A stretch of 64,000 nucleotides of DNA from Achromobacter sp. MFA1 R4 (GTDB lineage Bacteria > Pseudomonadota > Gammaproteobacteria > Burkholderiales > Burkholderiaceae_B). The translations under genes and the position numbers were made by a program. The notes beneath the pieces are model-generated. The model ran no database searches. It had not been told where the DNA came from and saw nothing but the letters and a program-made list of their open reading frames with translations. Shown here one piece after another: positions 58,284 to 64,000 of this stretch. The stretch lies in contig NZ_LT707065.1 in the NCBI RefSeq assembly GCF_900156745.1, positions 5,096,086 to 5,160,085 on the forward strand, read 5' to 3'. Each line of letters starts with the position of its first letter. Position 1 is the first letter of the stretch.

Positions 58284-58305
58284 CTCCGCATGAAAAGCGG
58301 AGATT
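58281..58305. repeat. Perfect inverted repeat spanning the fic start codon
   Basis: AATCTCCGC (58281-58289) and GCGGAGATT (58297-58305) are perfect complements. The 7-nt centre contains the ATG at 58290. It could be an operator overlapping the -10 or an RNA hairpin presenting the start codon. Confidence 0.85.
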
Positions 58306-59423
58306 ACCTCTACCTCTGGCAGGATGCGGATTGGCCCCACTGGCGCTTTGATCTCGCCGCGCTGGCCGGGCCGCTGGCCGATGTCAGCCGGGCGCAGGGC
58401 CTGCTCATGGGTCGCCTGCGCGACGTGGGCATGCCGCTGCGCGATCAGGCCAGCCTCAGCGCCTTGACCGAAGACGTCGTGAAGACCAGCGCCATCGAAG
58501 GCGAGGTCCTGAACGTGGAGTCCGTCCGTTCCTCCCTTGCGCGCCGCATCGGCGTGGACATCGGCGCGTTGGCGCCCGTGGACCGGCACGTCGAAGGCGT
58601 CGTCGAAATGGTCCTGGACGCCACCGCCAACTGCCATTCTCCCGTCACGCGCGACCGCCTGTTCGGCTGGCATGCCGCGCTGTTTCCCACGGGCTACTCC
58701 GGCATGTCCAGAATCAGCGTGGGCGCGTGGCGGACAGACGCCGACGGGCCGATGCAGGTCGTTTCCGGTCCGATCGGCCGCCAGCGCGTGCACTTCGAAG
58801 CCCCGCCGGCCACGCGACTGGAGGCCGACACAGGCGCATTCCTGGCATGGCTGAACGGCGCGCTGCAGGGCGCCGGCCTGTACGCGATGCCGCCGCTGCT
58901 CAAGGCGGGGCTGGCGCATCTGTGGTTTGTCACGCTGCACCCCTTCGACGACGGCAACGGCCGCATCGCCCGGGCCATCGGCGATCTGCTGCTGGCGCGC
59001 GCCGACGGCAGTCCGCAGCGCTTTTACAGCCTGTCCGCCCAGATCCAGCGCGAACGCAACGCCTACTACGCCATCCTGGAGCAGACCCAGAAGGGGTCCA
59101 TGGACGTCACGCAATGGCTGGCGTGGTTTCTCGCCACGCTGCATCGCGCGGTCGATCAGGCGCACGGCGTGCTGGACGGCGTGCTGGCCAAGACCCGTTA
59201 TTGGCAGCGCTGGGCGGCCGAGCCGCTGAACGAGCGCCAGTCGCGGATGCTGAACCGGCTGCTGGATGGCTTCGAGGGCAAGCTCACCACCCGCAAATGG
59301 GCCGCCATCGCCAAGTGTTCGCCCGATACCGCGCTGCGCGACATCACCGACCTCCTGAACCGGAATCTCTTGCGCAAGACCGACGCGGGCGGGCGCAGCA
59401 CCAGCTACCAGTTGGCGGACTGA
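58290..59423 (+). CDS. Fic-domain protein with N-terminal inhibitory motif and C-terminal winged helix
   Basis: Predicted AMP- or UMP-transferase acting on target proteins, 377 residues. An N-terminal DUF4172-type region ('LWQDADWPHWRFDL') precedes the helical inhibitory motif TSAIEG (residues 66-71, the T/S-xxx-E-G pattern of class II, self-inhibited Fic proteins). The catalytic loop HPFDDGNGR is at 217-225. A C-terminal helix-turn-helix (about 320-375, 'KWAAIAKCSPDTALRDITDL') suggests DNA binding. ATG 58290 is chosen over GTG 58266 because the protein then begins at the conserved segment and coincides with the predicted transcription start. A decayed relative lies at 12103-12924. Confidence 0.92.
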   Translation: MKSGDYLYLWQDADWPHWRFDLAALAGPLADVSRAQGLLMGRLRDVGMPLRDQASLSALTEDVVKTSAIEGEVLNVESVRSSLARRIGVDIGALAPVDRHVEGVVEMVLDATANCHSPVTRDRLFGWHAALFPTGYSGMSRISVGAWRTDADGPMQVVSGPIGRQRVHFEAPPATRLEADTGAFLAWLNGALQGAGLYAMPPLLKAGLAHLWFVTLHPFDDGNGRIARAIGDLLLARADGSPQRFYSLSAQIQRERNAYYAILEQTQKGSMDVTQWLAWFLATLHRAVDQAHGVLDGVLAKTRYWQRWAAEPLNERQSRMLNRLLDGFEGKLTTRKWAAIAKCSPDTALRDITDLLNRNLLRKTDAGGRSTSYQLAD

Positions 59424-59439
59424 ACCGGGCAGGGCGCGT

Positions 59440-59471
59440 CTTAATATTCACTTCATCCTGTCGCGTATAGT
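59440..59471 (+). promoter_or_regulatory. Response-regulator box and -10 of the two-component operon
   Basis: CTTAAT-N5-CTTCAT (59440-59456) has the 11-bp direct-repeat spacing of PmrA/QseB-type sites. It overlaps where a -35 would be. TATAGT (59466-59471) is a good -10, ending 6 nt before the ATG at 59478, so this mRNA also looks leaderless. Confidence 0.6.
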
Positions 59472-59477
59472 CGGCGC

Positions 59478-60134
59478 ATGCGCATCCTACTGGCCGAAGA
59501 CGATGTATCCCTGGGCGAGTCGATCGAGTCCTGGCTGGAACTCGACGGCTACGTCGTCGACCGCGTGACGCGCGGCGACCTCGCCGAGACGTCGCTGGCC
59601 ACGCACGACTATCACTGCGTGCTGATCGACCGGGGCCTGCCCGGGCTGACCGGCGACGACCTCCTGCGCCGGCTGCGCGCCCGGCGCGATAACGTGCCCG
59701 CCATCATGATCACCGCCCGCGACGCGGTGCCCGACCGCATCGAGGGGCTGGACCTGGGCGCCGACGATTACCTCGTCAAGCCGTTCGACCTGGAAGAGCT
59801 GTCGGCGCGCATACGCGCCGCCATGCGCCGCCGCGACGGCCATGCCGAACCCGCGCTCAGCCATGGCGGCGTGACGCTGGACGTCGCCGCCAAGCAGGTC
59901 CAGTTCCAGGGGGCGCCCGTGGACCTTACCGCGCACGAGTTCGCCATCCTGCACGCGCTCATCCGCCGTCCCGGCCACATCGTGTCCCGGGCGCAGTTGG
60001 AGGAATCGCTCTACGGCTGGGGCGACGAGGTCGAAAGCAACACCATCGAGGTCCACATCTACAACCTGCGCCGCAAGCTGGCCCCTGACCTCATCAAGAC
60101 GGTGCGGCGCCAAGGCTACCGCCTGGCGGACTGA
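59478..60134 (+). CDS. OmpR-family response regulator (QseB/PmrA-like)
   Basis: Two-component response regulator of 218 residues. The receiver domain (1-120) has acidic pocket Glu7/Asp8/Asp9, phosphoacceptor Asp51 ('CVLIDRGLPG') and Lys101 ('YLVKPFD'). The C-terminal winged helix (about 130-218) ends with the usual 'SNTIEVHIYNLRRKL'. A direct-repeat box at its promoter suggests autoregulation. The kinase gene starts 1 bp after its stop. No ribosome-binding site is visible before the ATG. Confidence 0.93.
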   Translation: MRILLAEDDVSLGESIESWLELDGYVVDRVTRGDLAETSLATHDYHCVLIDRGLPGLTGDDLLRRLRARRDNVPAIMITARDAVPDRIEGLDLGADDYLVKPFDLEELSARIRAAMRRRDGHAEPALSHGGVTLDVAAKQVQFQGAPVDLTAHEFAILHALIRRPGHIVSRAQLEESLYGWGDEVESNTIEVHIYNLRRKLAPDLIKTVRRQGYRLAD

Positions 60135-60135
60135 C

Positions 60136-61542
60136 ATGCGACGGCCCAAGACCTCCCGGCCCGCGCGCGGCTATTCGCTGCGCCGGCGGCTGATCACCAC
60201 GACGCTGGGCTCCAGCATCCTGGTGGGGCTGATCAGCACCTTGATCGTGCTGGCGATTGCGCGCAACGAGGTCAACGACGCCTACGACGACTGGCTGGAA
60301 GAGGGCGCGCGGCTGGTCCTGGCGCTGGGCGAGGGCAGCATCGGCCGCGATGCGGCAGAACCCCGGCCCATCGGCGCCCAGCCCGCGCTGCGGCTGGACT
60401 ACCAGCTCGTCTCGCGCAGCGGCGAGGTCCTGCTGCGCGGCAAAGACGCGCCCAAGCGGCCCTTCGTGGACCCGGAACGCCGCGGCGACCGTTACTACGA
60501 CGTGCGCGCCGACGGCGAGGACTGGCGCGTCTATGTGCGCCACCACGACACGCTGGGTTTTTCCGCGCAAGTGGGGCAAGAGCGGGACGACCGCACGGAT
60601 CTGATCTGGGACATGCTTGAATCGCTGGCCTGGCCGCTGGTCGGGCTGTGGGCGCTGCTCGGGCTGATCAACTGGATCCTGATCTGGCGCCTGCTCAAGC
60701 CGTTGGCGCGCATGACGCGCGGCATCGAGGCCAGATCGCCGTCGGACCTTTCTCCGCTGGCCGACGACAGCCGGGCGTACGAGGTCCAGTCGATCACCGC
60801 GGCCCTGAACCGCCTGCTGGGCCGCCTGGACCGGGCGCTGGAAGCCGAACGCCGCTTCACCGCCGACGCGGCGCACGAACTGCGCACCCCGCTGGCCGCC
60901 CTGGCGTCGCGCATCCAGGTCCTGCAACGCAGCCACCCGGCCGACCAGGCGCCCGCGCTTGCGGCGCAACTGCAGCGCCTGCGCGTCGACATGATGCGCG
61001 CCACGGCCCTGGTCGAAAACCTGCTCCAGCTCGCGCGACTGGACCCGCAATCGGCCGACGCCTTGCCGCGCGAGCGCATCGCCACGCAGGCGCTGCTGCA
61101 GGACGCCGCCGATGCCTGCGCGCAGGCGGCGGCCAAACGCAACGCCGTCATCACCATCGACGCACGCGAAAGCGTCCTCTACGGCAACCGCGATGCCCTG
61201 TACACGGCCCTGCGCAACCTGATCCACAACGCGGTGTCCTATGGGCGCGACGGCGGCCAGGTGCGCGTCGCCGCGCAGCGCGCCGGCCAGCACATCGCGC
61301 TGACCGTCAGCGATGACGGCGAGGGCGTGTCGCCGGCGGACCTGGAACGGCTGACGCAGCGCTTTTTCCGTGTCCTGGGCACCAATGTCGCTGGAAATGG
61401 CCTGGGATTGTCCATCGTGGCCCGGGTGGCGCAGGTCCACGGGGCCGAATTGCGGTTCGGGCCGGGGCTGAACGGCCGGGGGCTGGGCGTGACGCTGCTC
61501 CTGCCGCTGGAAGGCGCGGCGGCGACCGTGCAGGAAGGCTAA
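60136..61542 (+). CDS. Sensor histidine kinase (QseC/PmrB-like)
   Basis: Membrane sensor kinase of 468 residues. Two membrane helices (about 19-42 and 163-184) enclose a periplasmic sensor domain of about 120 residues. HAMP region follows, then the phosphorylated His247 in 'FTADAAHELRTPLAALASRI', and the ATPase domain with N-box 'NLIHNAVSYGRDGG', 'SDDGEGVS' and 'GNGLGLSIVARVAQ'. It partners the response regulator encoded directly upstream. The neighbouring YgiW-like gene is typical of QseBC systems, which respond to envelope or metal signals. Confidence 0.93.
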   Translation: MRRPKTSRPARGYSLRRRLITTTLGSSILVGLISTLIVLAIARNEVNDAYDDWLEEGARLVLALGEGSIGRDAAEPRPIGAQPALRLDYQLVSRSGEVLLRGKDAPKRPFVDPERRGDRYYDVRADGEDWRVYVRHHDTLGFSAQVGQERDDRTDLIWDMLESLAWPLVGLWALLGLINWILIWRLLKPLARMTRGIEARSPSDLSPLADDSRAYEVQSITAALNRLLGRLDRALEAERRFTADAAHELRTPLAALASRIQVLQRSHPADQAPALAAQLQRLRVDMMRATALVENLLQLARLDPQSADALPRERIATQALLQDAADACAQAAAKRNAVITIDARESVLYGNRDALYTALRNLIHNAVSYGRDGGQVRVAAQRAGQHIALTVSDDGEGVSPADLERLTQRFFRVLGTNVAGNGLGLSIVARVAQVHGAELRFGPGLNGRGLGVTLLLPLEGAAATVQEG

Positions 61543-61617
61543 GGTCTGCTTCATCTTCGCGGCGTCAAATGACGCCATGTTCAACAACGATGCGCCCACC
61601 GCGCAAGGAGCCACGCC

Positions 61618-62037
61618 ATGACCAAGACCCCTCGTCAATCGAACTTCGTTCGCACCTGCCTCGTGTCCGCCGCGCTGACCGCCGCCCTGTTCGCGGGCGG
61701 GGCGCACGCCCAGGGCTACACCGGGCCCAGCACCGGCAAACCGGCGGCCCAAGGCTACAGCGGCCCCAGCACCGTCGCCGTCACCACCGTCAAGGAACTC
61801 CTCGCCAACGGGCGCGACGACCAGAACGCCATCCTGCGCGGCCGCATCGTCTCGCACGATGGCGACGACCACTACACCTTCGATGACGGCACCGGCCAGA
61901 TCCGCGTCGAAATCGATAACGACGACTTCCCGGCCGGGCAGAAGATCGACGACAAAACCCAGGTCGAACTGCGCGGCGAACTGGATCGCGACCGCAACAG
62001 CATCGAGTTCGACGTGGACAGCTTGCGCGTGATGTAG
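61618..62037 (+). CDS. YgiW/YdeI-family OB-fold periplasmic protein
   Basis: Secreted stress-tolerance protein of 139 residues. The signal peptide ends near residue 32 ('AGGAHAQGY'). A short linker repeats 'GYTGPSTGKPA' and 'GYSGPST', then comes the BOF/OB-fold domain: 'NAILRGRIVSHDGDDHYTFD', 'IRVEIDNDDFPAGQKI', 'VELRGELDRDRNSIEFDVDS'. In enterobacteria ygiW is encoded next to qseBC and is controlled by QseB; here it lies 75 bp downstream of the kinase gene. AAGGAG precedes the ATG. Confidence 0.9.
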   Translation: MTKTPRQSNFVRTCLVSAALTAALFAGGAHAQGYTGPSTGKPAAQGYSGPSTVAVTTVKELLANGRDDQNAILRGRIVSHDGDDHYTFDDGTGQIRVEIDNDDFPAGQKIDDKTQVELRGELDRDRNSIEFDVDSLRVM

Positions 62038-62226
62038 GGCGGCGACCGGGTCGCGCGAAGGCGGGCGCATACGTTATCCTGTCGGGCTGGCGCAAGCATG
62101 GCGCAAACCGGCCTTGTCCCGGGCGGTTCCGCCCATACTTGCACCAGGGCGCCTGATATCCCCATTCAGTCGTCGCGCCCGTCGCCCACCCGGCGACCCC
62201 GATCCGCCACCGAGTGCCTGTTTGTC

Positions 62227-62874
62227 GTGAACCCCGTTACACCCCAAGCCGCTGCCCCGCAGCCAGAAGCCTCCATCCGCGCCACCGTCCGGCTGCCCAT
62301 CCGTCTTGCCGACGGTTCCGAGGCGCTCGCGCTGGCCTACAGCTTCCACGGCCTGGCCGATGGCCGCGACCATCTGGCGCTCAAGTTCGGCGAGCCGGGC
62401 GCAATGCCGCTCGTGCGCCTGCATTCCGAATGCATGACCGGCGACGTCTTCGGCTCGCTGCGCTGCGACTGCGGGCCGCAACTGCACGAAGCCTTGCGTC
62501 TGATGAGCAAAGAAGGCGGCTACCTGCTGTATCTGCGCCAGGAGGGCCGCGGCATCGGCCTTTACTCCAAACTGGACGCCTACCGCCTGCAGGAACTGGG
62601 CCACGACACCTACACGGCCAACCTGGAGCTGGGGCATGGCCTGGACGACCGCGACTACACGCCCGCAGCCCAGATGCTCAGGGCGCTGGACGTGAACGAT
62701 CTGGAACTGCTCACCAACAATCCCGACAAGCGCACGCAATTGGAGCGCATGGGCATCCGCGTCAGCGGCTGCCGCCTGACCGGGGTCTATCCGAACGAAC
62801 ACAACAAGGGCTATCTGCTGGCCAAGGCCTTGCGGACTCAGCATCGGCTGGAGCTTGGGCAGACCGAAGATTGA
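62227..62874 (+). CDS. ribA: GTP cyclohydrolase II
   Basis: First enzyme of riboflavin synthesis from GTP (EC 3.5.4.25), 215 residues from GTG 62227. The zinc ligands are the three cysteines in 'SECMTGDVFGSLRCDCGPQL'; 'YLRQEGRGIGLYSKLDAYRL' is the GTP-binding/catalytic loop and 'LLTNNPDKRTQLERMGIRV' the C-terminal segment. An in-frame ATG at 62098 would add 43 residues unlike the family, so GTG (giving VNPVTPQ as N-terminus) is preferred, although its ribosome-binding site is weak. A stand-alone RibA, not fused to RibB. Single gene, convergent to folE2. Confidence 0.9.
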   Translation: MNPVTPQAAAPQPEASIRATVRLPIRLADGSEALALAYSFHGLADGRDHLALKFGEPGAMPLVRLHSECMTGDVFGSLRCDCGPQLHEALRLMSKEGGYLLYLRQEGRGIGLYSKLDAYRLQELGHDTYTANLELGHGLDDRDYTPAAQMLRALDVNDLELLTNNPDKRTQLERMGIRVSGCRLTGVYPNEHNKGYLLAKALRTQHRLELGQTED

Positions 62875-62949
62875 CCTGGTAATCGCCGGCGATGGGCAGT
62901 TGATGTCCCTTGGCGTTAATAGCCAGGTAATCAGCATGCTGCGGGCCTC

Positions 62950-63849
62950 TCAGACGCCATCGGCCCACGCCACGGCGTCGTGAGGATGCAGGCTTTCCAG
63001 ATGCCGCACGTGGGTGCGGGAGGCTTTGAACCGCGGGCGCAGCGCGGATTGGATCCGGCGGGCGGCATCTTCGACGAACATCAGGTTTTGGCCGTTCAAG
63101 GCGGCAAACGCCTGTTCGTCCGCCCGCTTGACGGCCGTCTGCACAGGCGTCCCCAAGGCGTCCTCGATGGTATCGATCAGCGCCAACAGATTCCAGGTCT
63201 GCTCGTCGGGCGTCTGCGTTATTTCGACGCGGGCCTCGCTGCGCTGGCTGTGAGGGGTCGCAATGCTGGCATGCTGGCGCAGCCAGGCGGCCACTGCCTC
63301 GGGCGTGATGCTTTCCTGGTTTGCGAAGGCGCCAAGGAACGCTTGCTCAACCAGTTGCCGCGACAGGGCAGCCGAACAAGGGCAGGTAGAAGAGTAGGGG
63401 ACCGTGACCTGGGTCTCAAGCGCATGGACGCCATCGTGTACCACCGCGCGCAACTGGACCGGGTAGGCCTTCCAGCCTGCCAGACCGTCGGACACCAGGG
63501 CGGGGCGGCGGACCAGCAGATCGAATGACAAGCGGACGCGCGCGCCCCGGCTTTCGCAGTCTTGATGGCTTGCCACCATGGCATCCAGCACGTTGCGCAG
63601 CGCGGCGGGCGTAAGGTCGTGGGGATCACTCAGGTGGTCCAGCTCCCGGTAGAGCCGCGACATGTGGATTCCCTTGACATGCCGCGCGGGAAGGTCCACT
63701 TGGACATCGGCGCGTGCATGGAGTATCCGGCGATAACCCGGCTCTGCCAGGACGACGGGCAGATCGATGCCTTGCATGCCCACCCATTCCAGGGAGCTCA
63801 GGCTCGGAGAAGACTCGTTGATTGAAACGTCGGGAAGTGCGGTGTCCAC
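62950..63849 (-). CDS. folE2: GTP cyclohydrolase I type 2, zinc-independent isoform
   Basis: Makes dihydroneopterin triphosphate from GTP for folate synthesis (EC 3.5.4.16), 299 residues from GTG 63849. FolE2 signatures are '[20 protein letters not shown]', '[20 protein letters not shown]', '[20 protein letters not shown]' and '[20 protein letters not shown]'. Unlike FolE it does not need zinc, and in many bacteria it is made under zinc limitation. It lies 60 bp behind the COG0523 GTPase gene on the same strand. The longer frame from GTG 63990 overlaps that gene and does not match FolE2, so I reject it. Confidence 0.92.
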   Translation of the reverse strand: MDTALPDVSINESSPSLSSLEWVGMQGIDLPVVLAEPGYRRILHARADVQVDLPARHVKGIHMSRLYRELDHLSDPHDLTPAALRNVLDAMVASHQDCESRGARVRLSFDLLVRRPALVSDGLAGWKAYPVQLRAVVHDGVHALETQVTVPYSSTCPCSAALSRQLVEQAFLGAFANQESITPEAVAAWLRQHASIATPHSQRSEARVEITQTPDEQTWNLLALIDTIEDALGTPVQTAVKRADEQAFAALNGQNLMFVEDAARRIQSALRPRFKASRTHVRHLESLHPHDAVAWADGV

Positions 63850-63908
63850 AATAATGCTCGGAATTGCGTTGGATTGCCCCCCACGCCACGCGCGGAAGAG
63901 CTTGTATG

Positions 63909-64000
63909 TCAGGCCCAGTTCGGAAAGGGGTTCTTCCAGGTCTTCCAGACGTGCGGACCCTGGGCCATCTCTTGATCGGTGAGCAAACACGCGTCAAAAC
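63909..64000 (-). CDS. COG0523 (CobW/ZigA-type) GTPase, C-terminal end only
   Basis: Only the last 29 codons are in the window, ending at TGA 63909-63911. They read '[20 protein letters not shown]' followed by a Trp-Lys-Asn-Pro-Phe-Pro-Asn-Trp-Ala ending. This matches my recollection of the C-terminus of COG0523 metallochaperone GTPases (acidic LTDxE motif, then a Pro-Phe-Pro-x-Trp end). Such proteins deliver zinc to client enzymes and are often encoded with folE2 in zinc-limitation operons. The identification rests on a short segment, so it is tentative, but the folE2 neighbour supports it. Confidence 0.6.
   Translation of the reverse strand, partial: FDACLLTDQEMAQGPHVWKTWKNPFPNWA

Noticed and set aside
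60094..62070. 658-codon open frame on the minus strand
   Set aside because: Antisense to the kinase and YgiW-like genes; composition and lack of start signals mark it as a shadow.
62038..62226. Possible FMN riboswitch before ribA
   Set aside because: I looked for the conserved FMN-element segments and did not see them; the region only holds a GC-rich leader.
63850..63990. Longer N-terminus of FolE2 from GTG 63990
   Set aside because: The extra residues do not resemble FolE2 and overlap the last codons of the COG0523-like gene in another frame.
1..64000. Insertion sequences, prophage, tRNA or CRISPR
   Set aside because: No transposase, integrase, phage structural gene, tRNA-like cloverleaf or spaced repeat array was found on either strand.

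Overview
The window is about 64 kb of GC-rich, gene-dense chromosome. Orphan Bug-type solute receptors, many FCD-type GntR and LysR regulators, aldarate catabolism genes and the codon style suggest a betaproteobacterium of the Alcaligenaceae (Achromobacter/Bordetella group). This is inferred from gene content only; no rRNA is present. I see no tRNA, CRISPR array, transposase or phage gene, and no gene-free stretch longer than about 300 bp.

Region 1 (1-11.5 kb) is an aldarate (galactarate/glucarate) catabolism locus. It holds a GntR regulator, two nearly identical copies of 5-dehydro-4-deoxyglucarate dehydratase (302 of 304 residues equal), a 2,5-dioxovalerate dehydrogenase, galactarate dehydratase, an SMP-30-like lactonase and two Bug receptors. 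Together they would turn galactarate into 2-oxoglutarate. Related operator-like sites built on TTGTCGTACAA lie in the promoter regions. A LysE exporter with its LysR regulator sits inside the locus. Region 2 (11.6-12.9 kb) has a small secreted Cys-Pro protein and a decayed Fic gene. Region 3 (12.9-28.4 kb) is a long leftward gene set, mostly linked by 4-bp stop/start overlaps: GntR regulator, five-part peptide-type ABC importer, beta-propeller protein, three-part TRAP transporter, CitE-like lyase, ThDP enzyme, N-carbamoyl-amino-acid hydrolase-like enzyme and aldehyde dehydrogenase. It looks like one catabolic system for an unidentified substrate. Region 4 (28.7-37.1 kb) has a DUF4202 protein, a ProQ-type RNA chaperone, an LctP-type permease, small envelope proteins and a second sugar-acid operon (Bug receptor, UxaA-type dehydratase, HpcH-type aldolase) with a divergent LysR regulator.

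Region 5 (37.1-45.7 kb) holds eight leftward genes whose order and types match the Pseudomonas aeruginosa fpvGHJK-fpvCDEF operon (periplasmic iron release from ferri-pyoverdine and uptake by an ABC system with two binding proteins). A Fur-box-like sequence lies between it and a rightward DUF2946/PepSY pair. Region 6 (45.7-58.1 kb) carries bacterial NHEJ (Ku, LigD) among many small stress-type genes: PPK2, PRC-barrel protein, cytochrome b561, LapA-like protein, glycine-zipper lipoprotein, exported carbonic anhydrase, a methyltransferase and an aldehyde dehydrogenase. Region 7 (58.1-64 kb) has an intact Fic protein preceded by five 11-bp repeats and apparently translated from a leaderless mRNA, a QseBC/PmrAB-like two-component system with a YgiW-like protein, RibA, FolE2, and the end of a COG0523 GTPase. 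The last two are a classic zinc-limitation pair.
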